Source: Nitrospinaceae bacterium
GTDB lineage: Bacteria > Nitrospinota > Nitrospinia > Nitrospinales > VA-1
Assembly: GCA_029261595.1 (NCBI GenBank)
Contig: JAJDAZ010000034.1
Coordinates: 1-63,501, forward strand
Reading direction: 5' to 3'
Length of the DNA: 63,501 nucleotides
This document shows, piece by piece, positions 17,162-26,112 of the stretch. Under the pieces are notes generated by a model. It searched no databases. It was not told the DNA's origin and worked only from the letters and a program-made list of their open reading frames with translations. The position numbers were made by a program, and so were the translations under genes. The number at the start of each line of letters is the position of its first letter. The first letter of the stretch is position 1.

Positions 17162-19299
17162 AGCGACTCCTTTTTTGCCTCGCCTGGAAATGCCGCCTGA
17201 CCCAGTTTTTCAAATCCGTCGTTCAGTTTATTTTCCACAAACGAAACGTGATCAAACAACTCGTGGACTTTTTCATCGATTTCCTTGAGGTGATCGGAGA
17301 GTTCTTTCAAGTCCTGATCCTTGGTGTCTTTTAGAAAAATTTCACACCGTTTGGCATGGTGGGAAATATGCTCTACCAGGTCATGCACCACGGAAATGTC
17401 TTTTTGAATATGCGAGGTTTCCTTTTTCAATTCCTGATGTTCCACTTCAGGCTTGATCCCAAAGGTATAGACCAGAGCGAAAACATAGGCCAGAACAAGA
17501 ACCCCTTGTCCTATCAAAGTTTCCCAGGTGGGGTACATGCCCAGCCAGGATATTTCCGGGGCAAACGTCGCCGGGGTCATGGAAAGCAATTGTCCCATTT
17601 GCAGTTCATGCAGACCTTTGCCCATGAAGGTGAAAGCCATGAAATAAAGGAACACGCTGGTGAAGGCGAAAAACCATTTGATCGGAACTTTCACGCCGGC
17701 TTTATTGATCAGATAAAAAACCACAGCCAATACCACACAACCCGCAAAAAAACCGGGGACGATGCCTTGAGTGCCGTCGCCTGCGTATAAATACAGGGCC
17801 TTGTAAAATAGAACGGTCTCAAATCCCTCGCGATAAACAGATAAAAAAGCCACGCCACCGAGCGCAAATGCGCTTCCGGTCGAGACGGCGGTTTTCATTT
17901 TTTGCGTGATGTAGGTCTGCCATTTCTCCGCTTCAATTTTGGATACCAGCCAGTAACTGACCCAGAACAGAACCACCACGGCAAACAGCATTATCCAGCC
18001 TTCCAATAGTTCCTGGCTGGCGATGCTCAAGTGGAGAACTTCGTGGACGATATAGGCCGTCAAAAAACTTCCGATAACGCCCAGAGTCACGCCGATGTAA
18101 ATGGATTTTAATTTGTCCCGGTTGCGCGATTTGACCAGAAACGCGATCAATGCGGCGATGATCAGGATCGCCTCAAACCCTTCGCGCACGATAATTGAAA
18201 AAGATTGAATGAATAATCCAGAAAAACCGACTTCCTCGGTAAGAACCTGAAGCGCCTGGGTCAGGTCCTCATGAATTCCGGCATGGATTTTTTCGACATG
18301 AGCAATATCCGCCTTTCTCTTGATTTCGGCCCGGTAACGGCTGAAAGAGGATTCCAGCCGCAAACCGAGTTCCTTGCGTTTGCCTTTTAATCCCGATTCA
18401 ATTCCTTCATAGGCCAGGTAAGCGTCAAACGCGATATCCGCCACTTCCTCGGTGTTTTTTCCACTTTTAAATAATTGCAAGCTGGTATCCAGAAAATTCC
18501 GAGACTTGGCTATGGCCTCTTCCGCCTGTTTCCCTCCGTCAATCTCAGAGGAAGAACCCGTGCCGGAAAATTTTGCATTGATAAGCGGCATTTTCACATT
18601 CTCATTGGAGAAGGTGCGGATATAGTAGGTCACGTCCCAGCGTTCCGCCTCGGAAAGTGTGTCCGCCCATCCGATCATGCCCGTATTGGCGATCCCCACA
18701 CTGATGACCTGAAAATTATCATATGCCACCGTGTTATCGTCGCCCGTGAGTTCGGGGTCTGCCAGAACGGCGGGCGCAGGATCGAATTGCGTGGCAATGG
18801 GGCCGTCTCCTTTGCCGGTCATTCCATGGCAGACCGAGCATTTATTGGCATAAATGGTTTTGCCGTTTGCAAGGGTTACAGGCTCTGTCGGGGCCTGACT
18901 GATTTTGATGTCATAGGTTTTCATCAACCCTGAATTGATGCCATTGATGAGCGGATGTACTTCGCTGATATCGACCTTGTCTTTAATTTTTTTTGTCAGG
19001 TCGGTAAACCGGGTTGCAATCAATTTAATTTCATCAATATTTTGCTGAGGAACTGGGAGTCTTTTGAAACGGTCCTCCGCCTGTTCCAGAAAGACCTGGC
19101 TCTCTTCGTATTCCGCGGCGATTGCAATTTTTCCATCCACGATTCCGACTTCGTATTCCTTGGCCACGATGTTCATCATCATGACAATCTTTTTTATTTT
19201 GCTTTCCAGGGATTCCGAGGCGGCTTCCGCATTGATGGAAAATAAAACAAGGAGGAATAAAAACTTGAAGATCAGGGCGGGCAGAACAATTTTTTTCAT
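17158..19299 (-). CDS. Cytochrome c-FTR1 iron permease fusion
   Basis: This 713-residue protein has a signal peptide (residues 1-27), a periplasmic helical region, and a cytochrome c module with C154-S-V-C-H158. After a second helical periplasmic stretch comes an FTR1/EfeU-type permease. It has the two diagnostic R-E-G-F-E motifs at 372-376 and 490-494, whose Glu residues conduct iron. The cytoplasmic tail (about 630-700) is a helical His-rich domain with H639-D-x2-E-H-I-S and C652. Fusions of this kind are thought to couple ferrous-iron oxidation with import. The gene heads the operon, and a Fur-box match overlaps its predicted -35 element. The tail is shared with the next gene and is not part of standard FTR1. 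Confidence 0.88.
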   Translation of the reverse strand: MKKIVLPALIFKFLFLLVLFSINAEAASESLESKIKKIVMMMNIVAKEYEVGIVDGKIAIAAEYEESQVFLEQAEDRFKRLPVPQQNIDEIKLIATRFTDLTKKIKDKVDISEVHPLINGINSGLMKTYDIKISQAPTEPVTLANGKTIYANKCSVCHGMTGKGDGPIATQFDPAPAVLADPELTGDDNTVAYDNFQVISVGIANTGMIGWADTLSEAERWDVTYYIRTFSNENVKMPLINAKFSGTGSSSEIDGGKQAEEAIAKSRNFLDTSLQLFKSGKNTEEVADIAFDAYLAYEGIESGLKGKRKELGLRLESSFSRYRAEIKRKADIAHVEKIHAGIHEDLTQALQVLTEEVGFSGLFIQSFSIIVREGFEAILIIAALIAFLVKSRNRDKLKSIYIGVTLGVIGSFLTAYIVHEVLHLSIASQELLEGWIMLFAVVVLFWVSYWLVSKIEAEKWQTYITQKMKTAVSTGSAFALGGVAFLSVYREGFETVLFYKALYLYAGDGTQGIVPGFFAGCVVLAVVFYLINKAGVKVPIKWFFAFTSVFLYFMAFTFMGKGLHELQMGQLLSMTPATFAPEISWLGMYPTWETLIGQGVLVLAYVFALVYTFGIKPEVEHQELKKETSHIQKDISVVHDLVEHISHHAKRCEIFLKDTKDQDLKELSDHLKEIDEKVHELFDHVSFVENKLNDGFEKLGQAAFPGEAKKESL

Positions 19300-19404
19300 G
19301 AGTGTTATTTTGTGGATGAATGAAATGGCGGCGTCAGTTGTTCTCTATAAAAATAATGGGTTAACTGGAACTTCAGAAACGAACGAGCCTATATCTCAAT
19401 CTGT

Positions 19405-19433
19405 ATGAAAATAAAAATGAGAATAATTATCAA
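19405..19433 (-). promoter_or_regulatory. Predicted promoter of the iron operon
   Basis: Read on the reverse strand, TTGATA (19433-19428) and TTTCAT (19410-19405) are separated by 17 bases. The -35 is good and the -10 is weak. The Fur-box match covers the -35 hexamer, the usual geometry for repression. The start codon is about 105 bases downstream. Confidence 0.45.
19418..19432. promoter_or_regulatory. Fur box
   Basis: TGAGAATAATTATCA is a 7-1-7 inverted repeat with one difference from the Fur consensus TGATAATNATTATCA. It sits about 120 bases upstream of the FTR1 fusion, in a promoter region. This is the expected iron-responsive repressor site; no fur gene is in the window. Confidence 0.75.
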
Positions 19434-19702
19434 CTATATTTGATGAAGCGCCTATTGTCAATTAAAAGAGGGGGTTTGGCTGATTTTGCCAGATTGAGGG
19501 AGCAATTAATGAAGATGGGTGAGGCCAACATTCAAAATCGGTCGAACCGATTGCCTGAGCAACGACTCGTTGGGGGCGGGCAGGGAGGCAAAAATACAAG
19601 GGCAACCCCAAATAAATCAGGTAATTTCCTTAATTGTGGCCGCACAAATGAATATCAGGTGGGTTGATTTTCCGCTAGCTAAGAGCTCTACAGCATTCCC
19701 GT

Positions 19703-20122
19703 TTATTCCTTACGGGTTCCCCGAACCAGCCTGACGGCAAACGGGCCTTCCCCGAACCGGTTGATCCAGCTCGACCTTCCTTTGACCAGGCTGAACATCA
19801 TGGCGCGGTCGCCATTAACGGTGTCGGTCCAGGTGTTGTCGGCGCAGCCCGCTTCAAAAACCGGTGGGATGTGAATTTCCGATTTGCCAAAATCCAACAG
19901 GCTGAAGCTTTTATCAAAAATGGTTTTGATATCTTCCAGCTTAGGAACCCGCCAATCGTCGAACCCTGCAAATTTTTCCGAATTTTGCTCGGCGACGAAT
20001 TTTTCCGATTTTTCCAGGTGCATCCACTTGCCGGTGATTTGCCGGGAGTCTTTTTTGAACCAGGTCAAATCTGTTTCTGTATCTGTAATTGTCCCATTTT
20101 CATTGTCATTAAATCTGGACAT
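19703..20122 (-). CDS. DUF1566 (Lcl C-terminal) domain protein
   Basis: This 139-residue protein shows the typical DUF1566 pattern: RFNDNENGTITDTETDLTWF at the start, FAGFDDWRVPKLEDIKTIFD in the middle, then a Trp-containing strand (TWTDTVNGDRAMMF) and a final AVRLVRG. The domain has a C-type-lectin-like or formylglycine-enzyme-like fold and is often found in exported proteins. Here there is no signal peptide and no other domain. It appears complete and stands alone. Function unknown. Confidence 0.72.
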   Translation of the reverse strand: MSRFNDNENGTITDTETDLTWFKKDSRQITGKWMHLEKSEKFVAEQNSEKFAGFDDWRVPKLEDIKTIFDKSFSLLDFGKSEIHIPPVFEAGCADNTWTDTVNGDRAMMFSLVKGRSSWINRFGEGPFAVRLVRGTRKE

Positions 20123-20210
20123 TGTATTAATTCCTTTGTTGTAAAGAATATGTGATGAGTTTCATTATATAACAAAGGCGAAGCCAGGATTCTTTAAAAT
20201 GGATGAAGCC

Positions 20211-20660
20211 TTATTTAACCGTATAAAATCTCAAGCCCTTGAAGTTGTAATTCAATTTTGGAGGCAGGTTTCCGGAGAAGAACAACTGGTCATAGGGAGG
20301 GATCAAAGCGCTGGCAATTTTTGATTTGATATTATACGCACTTTCTTCACAGGACTTGAAAAAGCACCATTGCATAAAAATGGAGACTTCCTTGTTCCTG
20401 TTAAATATGACTCCGTAGATATCTTTCCCATTGAAGTAAAACTGCAAAATAAATTTTGGGTCTGTCACCTGATAAGAATTTCCTGGAGAAATTTTGGACA
20501 TATCAATGAGACCGGGGACCGGAATCGCCAACTGACTGTAGGTCTTTAAGGATATATTTTTAATTTCCTGGGAAAGGGGGGCGGAGGGTTGCCAGATAAA
20601 CAGGACCAGCAGACATGACAGCAACCATTTGATTTTGCTGATGAGAATTTTGGATTCCAT
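20211..20660 (-). CDS. Hypothetical exported protein
   Basis: This 149-residue protein has an N-terminal signal or anchor (KIKWLLSCLLVLFIWQPSAP). The mature part is small and rich in beta-strand-like segments (FILQFYFNGKDIYGVIFN). Two Cys lie close together (WCFFKSCEE), possibly a disulfide. I do not recognise the family. It is the next reverse-strand gene upstream of the DUF1566 gene, separated by 88 bases. It could be cotranscribed with it. Confidence 0.5.
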   Translation of the reverse strand: MESKILISKIKWLLSCLLVLFIWQPSAPLSQEIKNISLKTYSQLAIPVPGLIDMSKISPGNSYQVTDPKFILQFYFNGKDIYGVIFNRNKEVSIFMQWCFFKSCEESAYNIKSKIASALIPPYDQLFFSGNLPPKLNYNFKGLRFYTVK

Positions 20661-20863
20661 TAATAAGCGCTTGAGTGGAAATATTATACTTTTTGTAAAT
20701 CAGGTGACTATTAGCAGAATAGTCGATTCCAATTAGAATTATCAATGGGTACCGAAAATTTCCTCCCCCATCGATCATCGGATACCTCGCTACCCTTTAG
20801 TTTGCAAAAATATCGGGATAGTGGCATACGCCGGGGGGAACTTCCAGTAAAGGTTTATAAATT

Positions 20864-21004
20864 ATGAGTTTTTCGGGTAGTGACTGGGATGAGGGGAATC
20901 AAGTGGACCAGGCGATAATTGGGCCGGGCTTTGCTGGAAAACCACTCAACGACGGCTGGGTAAACGCGAACAAAGGGCCTTGGTATCGTCGTAGTTCCTT
21001 TTGA
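20864..21004 (+). CDS. Possible 46-residue small protein
   Basis: This short open frame lies in the 514-base gap 20661-21174. The ATG at 20864 has AAAGG nine bases upstream. The product is polar and rich in Gly, Asn and Trp (SDWDEGNQVDQAIIGPGFAG, then DGWVNANKGPWYRR), with no membrane segment. It could be a real small protein or the remnant of a longer gene. The rest of the gap shows no other gene or terminator I can support. Confidence 0.3.
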   Translation: MSFSGSDWDEGNQVDQAIIGPGFAGKPLNDGWVNANKGPWYRRSSF

Positions 21005-21174
21005 CCCAGATCGGCACCAGGCCGGAGGGGCGATTGGTGGTCACTAATTAGGAGGGGATTTAGGAAAATCCGCAATCCCATTGTTTCCATTTCTCATCTA
21101 TGCTACAAAAGATAAGTTAAAGGGCAGTAATTTAGCGAAATTTCCCCAATGACCGGGCTGTTGAATCAGGCTGG

Positions 21175-21591
21175 TTGCTTCTGTTTGGGCCATTCCAGGA
21201 ATTAAAAATTACAGTGTGGGTTAAAGAAGCATTTAGAGATTATTACAAGCCGAAACTTCGCCGTGAATTGAAGCGGGACCCGAGCCAGGAGGAACTGGAT
21301 CAGCGGTTCGAGGAGATTCTCAGTCAGGTGAATTGCACGCTTCTGGCGGGAGTCAATGAAGGTGTGGGGATCTATTTTTATGAGATCGCTAAATTCACAC
21401 TGGAGGAGTTCAAAGAGTTCCGCGACCAACCGGAAGCCTATCTATTCGATCGTTTCGGGGGCGGCAACTACAAGTTAAACTTTTACGAAGGCCCTTCCTT
21501 TATTGTTTGCGTCAATTTCAAACCCGAAGGAGAACCCAGGTGGAAACATCTGTTGCCTAAAAAGGCAGGCCTGACTTCTGAGCAAAAATAA
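21175..21591 (+). CDS. Hypothetical protein
   Basis: This 138-residue protein is small, soluble and rich in charged residues (YYKPKLRRELKRDPSQEELD, KFTLEEFKEFRDQPEAYLFD). I do not recognise a domain. There is no ATG near the start. TTG at 21175 is the first possible start after an in-frame stop at 21133, and GTG at 21214 is an alternative with AGGA thirteen bases upstream. It lies about 90 bases before mfd and could be cotranscribed with it. Its composition resembles the neighbouring genes, so it is probably real. Confidence 0.45.
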   Translation: MLLFGPFQELKITVWVKEAFRDYYKPKLRRELKRDPSQEELDQRFEEILSQVNCTLLAGVNEGVGIYFYEIAKFTLEEFKEFRDQPEAYLFDRFGGGNYKLNFYEGPSFIVCVNFKPEGEPRWKHLLPKKAGLTSEQK

Positions 21592-21683
21592 ACGAAAGAC
21601 AGACCCCATACCGGTAAACTGCAAGGAAGAACTCTCTATGTTCATCCGTTGTTCCAGCATTCTGTCTGATTTCCCCTTAATTC

Positions 21684-24600
21684 ATGAATCAATCCCTGGC
21701 GTTACCCAGGTTTGAAAACCTGGGTTTTTCCGAAAAAATAAAGTCTGTGGCGGAACGGTTGAAAGACCCCTTCGCCCGGATGACGGTGGAAGGGTTTTCC
21801 GGGGCGTCGCGGGCCTTGTTCCTGGCGCAACTGAAAAAAAAACTGCGCCGCCCGGTCGTCGTGCTCACTCCGGACCAGAACACCGGGGAGGCCCTTTTGG
21901 GAGACCTGAAATATTTTTTCCGCCATGAAAAAATCCGCGACATCCCCCAATTTTTCCCCACCTGGGAAACATTGCCTTACGAACATCTTTCGCCGTTGAC
22001 CGAGGTTTCGGGCGAGCGGCTTTCGATTCTCGATCAACTCATGCATGGGACCTGCCCGTTTCTGGTAGTTCCGGTCGAGGCCGCCATGCAATGTGTGATT
22101 CCGCAATCCGTTTTTTCCAGGCAGGTTTTTCCGGTAAAAAAGGGGGATTCCCTGGGGCGCGAATTATTGGAAGCCAGCCTGGTGGATAATGGCTACACCC
22201 GCGTCCATATGGTGGAAGGCCGGGGCGAATTCAGCGTCCGCGGTGATATTGTGGATCTGTTTCAGTCCGCGTACCCGAACCCCGTAAGAGTGGAGTTTTT
22301 TGGCGATCAGGTGGAGTCCCTGCGGGAATTCGACCTCAATTCCCAGGTTTCCGTTCAGGAAATCGGGGAAATAAAAATTCTCCCGGTTCGGGAGATCACT
22401 CTGACCCCGGCTGAGGTTGAACGCGGAGTGAAAAACATGCAGTCCTTTGCCGCGGAAAACGGTGTGGACCCGGCAGAACTCAATGAAGTGATGGACCGGA
22501 TAACACATCTGGGCGGGTTTTCCGGAGTGGAGCGTTTGTCGCCTTTCTTTTATCCGGAGAAAGAAACCCTGTTCGGTTATCTTTCAGAGGAAACCCTGGT
22601 GGTTGCGGATGAATTGGATCTGGTGTTTTCCAAATGCGAGCAATACCAGGAACTCATCCAAACCGAGTACGAGAACGCTCTTGATAACGGGGATATTGCG
22701 TCGCCGCCGGGAGATTTTTATATGACCGTGGAGGAGGTAAAATTCCGGTTGGCCTCAGTAAGATCCCTTTCCTTGAACTCCATCAAGCTGTCCGATGAAG
22801 GGTCCCCCGATGCGGCCCATTTTGATATTCAGACGATTCCTCCTTTACGGGGAAAATTTGATTCGCTGGCGGAACAGGCTCTTAAATGGAACGAAGAGGG
22901 GATGGAAGCCGTTATCGTCGCCCCGACCAAGGGCCAGGTGAGAAGGGTCCATCAATTGGTGGATGAATACGGGCTGGAAATTGCGGTGGACAAAGGTTTG
23001 ATAAGCTCCGGGTTTCAAATCCGCTCGCTCGGCAAACTTTTTGTCGCTGAAAGCGAAATATTTGGCCGCTCGCACAAACACCGCTACCGTCGCAAGCCCA
23101 AGTCGCAAAGTTTTCAGCGTGGCTTCAAGGATTTAAGGCCCGATGATTTTTTGGTCCATGTGGATTACGGGATCGGCCGGTATCTTGGGACCAAAGAGTT
23201 GCAGACCGGAATCGGCGGCGGCGAGTTTTTGGAGATCCTGTATGCCGACGATGAAAAACTTTACATTCCGATGGATGGATTGGGCTATATCCAGAAATAC
23301 ATGGGGGCCGGGGAAGCCGCCCCGCCTCTCAGTAAAATGGGAAGCATCGGTTGGAAACGGCAGAAATCACGCGCCAAGAAAGCCATCCAGGAGATGGCGG
23401 AAGACCTGCTCAAATTATACGCCACCCGGAAAATCACCGAAAGAACCTCGTTTTCCGGAAATTCTGTAGTGATGGAGGAGTTTGCCGATTCTTTTGAGTT
23501 TGAAGAAACGGATGACCAGTTAAAGGCCATCGACGAAATTGAAGAGGACCTGGAACAGGGAAAACCCATGGACCGGCTGGTCTGCGGGGATGTGGGTTAC
23601 GGAAAGACCGAAGTGGCGATGCGGGCGGCTTTCAAGGTGGTCATGGAGAAAAAGCAGGTGGCCGTTCTCGTTCCCACCACCATTCTTGCCCAGCAACACC
23701 TGAACACCTTTCAGGAGCGCTTTCGCAATTACCCGGTGAATATCGAGCAGGTGAGCCGGTTCCGCACCCCGAAAGAGCAGAAGGAAATCCTCGCCAAATT
23801 GAAGACGGGAGAAATGGATATTCTCATCGGCACCCATCGTCTGCTTTCCCCGGACGTTAAATTTGCCGACCTCGGGCTGATCATTGTCGATGAAGAACAG
23901 CGGTTCGGCGTCAAGCACAAGGAAAGGCTCAAAAAACTGCGTGCTTCGGTGGATATTCTCACCCTGACCGCCACCCCCATTCCCAGAACCCTGCATTTCT
24001 CTTTGATGGGGGTGAGGGACTTGAGCGTGATCGAAACTCCGCCCAGCGACCGGCTGGCGGTGAAAACGTTTGTTCGCAAATTCGACGAAAAGGTCATCCG
24101 CGAAGCCATTCTCAGAGAGCTGGACCGGGGCGGACAGATTTTCTTCGTGCACAACAAAATTCACAGCATATTGTCGATCAAGGAATTGATCCACAAGATT
24201 GTTCCCGAGGTTCGGATTGGCGTCGCGCATGGCCAGCTGAAGGAGCATCAACTTGAAGAGGTCATGAAAAAGTTCATGGATCACGAAATCGACTTGCTTT
24301 TATGCACCACGATCATCGAATCCGGCCTCGATATCCCCTCGGCCAACACCATCATCCTCAATCGCGCGGATACATTCGGGTTGGCGCAACTGTACCAGTT
24401 GCGCGGCAGGGTGGGTCGCTACAAGCATCAGGCGTACGCCTACCTTTTGATTCCGGGGACCCTGGCGATCACACCCGAGGCCCGACAAAGGATCTGCGCT
24501 ATTGAGGAGATGAATGAGTTGGGGGCGGGCTTCCAACTGGCCGCAAGAGATATGGAAATCCGCGGGGTGGGGGACATGCTGGGACACAAGCAGTCGGGAC

Positions 24601-25130
24601 ACATCTGCACGATCGGATTTGATATGTACTGCAAGCTGATCGAAGAGACGGTGAAGGAAATCCAGGGGGAAAAGGTCGATACCGCCATCGAGCCGGAGAT
24701 CGACCTCATGGTCAAAGGCAATATTCCTAAAGACTACATCGAAAACCTCAATGAGCGATTGGAGGTTTACCGTCGAATTCAGTTGATAAATGACCTGAAA
24801 GAATGCGATTCTCTTAACAGCGAATTGCTCGACCGCTACGGAAAGCTCCCCGAACCCGTAGAGAAATTGCTGGAATTACTGGAAATCAGGGTTTTTTGTA
24901 AAAAACTTCATATTTCCAATGCCAAATTAAAAGGGCATCAGGCCACCCTGACCGTGGAACCGGAAACGCCGGTGTCGCCGGCGACGATCGCCTCTCTGGC
25001 GGATAAAAGATTGAAATTTTTATCAGAGTATCAATTAAGTGTCACCATCGACCGTAAAGGATGGAGGCAGGATATTAAGACCATCAAACAAACCCTGAAA
25101 GCTTTATTAAGTTGCGCCCGTGCTGAATAA
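21684..25130 (+). CDS. mfd: Transcription-repair coupling factor
   Basis: This is an 1148-residue DNA translocase that removes stalled RNA polymerase and recruits UvrA. The N-terminal UvrB-homology region has HMVEGRGEFSVRGDIVDLFQ. The RNA-polymerase-interacting domain follows (DDFLVHVDYGIGRYLG). The RecG-like motor has Walker A in CGDVGYGKTEVAMRAAF, motif II DEEQRFG, motif III TLTATPIPRTL and motif VI QLRGRVGR. The C-terminal TRCF domain has KGNIPKDYIENLNERLEVYR. The length is normal. The ATG at 21684 gives an N-terminus of the expected form (LPRFENLGFSEKIK). Its 3' end overlaps the next gene by 11 bases, so mfd, the lipoprotein isomerase and the SurA-like isomerase form one operon. Confidence 0.97.
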   Translation: MNQSLALPRFENLGFSEKIKSVAERLKDPFARMTVEGFSGASRALFLAQLKKKLRRPVVVLTPDQNTGEALLGDLKYFFRHEKIRDIPQFFPTWETLPYEHLSPLTEVSGERLSILDQLMHGTCPFLVVPVEAAMQCVIPQSVFSRQVFPVKKGDSLGRELLEASLVDNGYTRVHMVEGRGEFSVRGDIVDLFQSAYPNPVRVEFFGDQVESLREFDLNSQVSVQEIGEIKILPVREITLTPAEVERGVKNMQSFAAENGVDPAELNEVMDRITHLGGFSGVERLSPFFYPEKETLFGYLSEETLVVADELDLVFSKCEQYQELIQTEYENALDNGDIASPPGDFYMTVEEVKFRLASVRSLSLNSIKLSDEGSPDAAHFDIQTIPPLRGKFDSLAEQALKWNEEGMEAVIVAPTKGQVRRVHQLVDEYGLEIAVDKGLISSGFQIRSLGKLFVAESEIFGRSHKHRYRRKPKSQSFQRGFKDLRPDDFLVHVDYGIGRYLGTKELQTGIGGGEFLEILYADDEKLYIPMDGLGYIQKYMGAGEAAPPLSKMGSIGWKRQKSRAKKAIQEMAEDLLKLYATRKITERTSFSGNSVVMEEFADSFEFEETDDQLKAIDEIEEDLEQGKPMDRLVCGDVGYGKTEVAMRAAFKVVMEKKQVAVLVPTTILAQQHLNTFQERFRNYPVNIEQVSRFRTPKEQKEILAKLKTGEMDILIGTHRLLSPDVKFADLGLIIVDEEQRFGVKHKERLKKLRASVDILTLTATPIPRTLHFSLMGVRDLSVIETPPSDRLAVKTFVRKFDEKVIREAILRELDRGGQIFFVHNKIHSILSIKELIHKIVPEVRIGVAHGQLKEHQLEEVMKKFMDHEIDLLLCTTIIESGLDIPSANTIILNRADTFGLAQLYQLRGRVGRYKHQAYAYLLIPGTLAITPEARQRICAIEEMNELGAGFQLAARDMEIRGVGDMLGHKQSGHICTIGFDMYCKLIEETVKEIQGEKVDTAIEPEIDLMVKGNIPKDYIENLNERLEVYRRIQLINDLKECDSLNSELLDRYGKLPEPVEKLLELLEIRVFCKKLHISNAKLKGHQATLTVEPETPVSPATIASLADKRLKFLSEYQLSVTIDRKGWRQDIKTIKQTLKALLSCARAE

Positions 25131-26112
25131 AACCTCATGCCTTTTGAAGATTCAAACCCGTCATATATATGGTTTTATATCTATTGTATTATTTTTTGTC
25201 GCCTGCTCATCTGGAATTAGCTCCTCGGATGGGGTGAAAGAGAGCACGACCATCGCCAAAGTCAATGAAGAGAAGGTAACCGTAAAGGAATTCCGTAAAT
25301 CTTTAGAGAAACACAAGCGAAAATACCGGGTGGACAACAGCGATCCACTGAACTCCAATTCCTTTCTTTGGCTGAAGACCAATGCTCTCAATGAGATGAT
25401 ACAAAACACGCTGTTTAGGCAGGAGGCCGTGAAGAGCGGGGTCACGCCGACGCAAGAGGAAATTGAAACGGTTCTCCTGCAAGCGAAAAGCGGGTACGAG
25501 GAGAAGGCATTTAAAAAGCATTTGGAAATTGAGAATATCTCCCAGGAGGAATGGGAAAACGATTTGAAAAATAATCTGTTAATTAAAAAATTAATTGACA
25601 AAAGGGTGAATAATAACGTATCGGTAAATGAGGAAGAAATTCAAAAATACTTTGAGGCGCATGCCGAAGAGTTTCATAAAGGAAAGCAGGTCAAAGCCCT
25701 CCACATTATGGTGGAAACTGAAGAGGAGGCCCTGCGGTTAAAAAAGCTGTTGGATTCCAAGGAAGGGGATTTTGCTCAATTGGCGCGTGAATTGTCCCTG
25801 GGACCCGAAGGCGCCGAGGGCGGCGATTTGGGGTATGTTGAAGAAGGCCATATGCCCCCGGAACTCAATGCTATTTTTAAACTTAAAAAGGGCGAAATCA
25901 GCAATATCATACAGACCCCCTACGGGAGTCACCTTTTCAAGGTGGTGGACAAAAGAAAAGAACGTAAAATGAGTTACGCGGAGTCGAGAAAAATCATTCA
26001 TGATAAACTTGTCCGGGAGCGGCAGGATAAAGCGTTTCACGACTGGCTTCTGGAATTAAAGGAACATGCGAATATTGAAATCGAAAATGAAATTCTGGCG
26101 AAAATCGTCTAA
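25120..26112 (+). CDS. Lipoprotein peptidyl-prolyl isomerase (PpiC/PrsA-like)
   Basis: This 330-residue protein has a lipobox (VLFFVACSS), so it is probably lipid-anchored in the periplasm. A SurA-like N-terminal chaperone region (ATIAKVNEEKVTVKEFRK-type) is followed by a single parvulin domain at about 190-285: KALHIMVETEEEALRLKKLL, ARELSLGPEGAEGGDLGYVE and ISNIIQTPYGSHLFKV. It catalyses proline isomerisation and assists folding of exported proteins. It starts at GTG (25120) inside the end of mfd, and its own end overlaps the next gene by 47 bases unless that gene starts later. Confidence 0.88.
   Translation: MLNKTSCLLKIQTRHIYGFISIVLFFVACSSGISSSDGVKESTTIAKVNEEKVTVKEFRKSLEKHKRKYRVDNSDPLNSNSFLWLKTNALNEMIQNTLFRQEAVKSGVTPTQEEIETVLLQAKSGYEEKAFKKHLEIENISQEEWENDLKNNLLIKKLIDKRVNNNVSVNEEEIQKYFEAHAEEFHKGKQVKALHIMVETEEEALRLKKLLDSKEGDFAQLARELSLGPEGAEGGDLGYVEEGHMPPELNAIFKLKKGEISNIIQTPYGSHLFKVVDKRKERKMSYAESRKIIHDKLVRERQDKAFHDWLLELKEHANIEIENEILAKIV

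Larger units (their letters stand above)
19300..19702. other. Intergenic region upstream of iron operon
   Basis: These 403 bases hold the Fur box and promoter described at 19405-19433. An open frame of 75 codons (19440-19667, plus strand, TTG start) has low-complexity, Gly/Arg/Asn-rich content with no recognisable fold, and I do not call it a gene. Nothing else is supported. Confidence 0.45.

Noticed and set aside
19440..19667. Open frame of 75 codons before the iron operon
   Set aside because: Low-complexity content, TTG start without a ribosome binding site, and overlap with the regulatory region.
23520..24284. Long open frame on the strand opposite mfd
   Set aside because: It lies wholly inside a well-conserved gene and has the His/Gln-rich composition typical of antisense frames of GC-biased codons.
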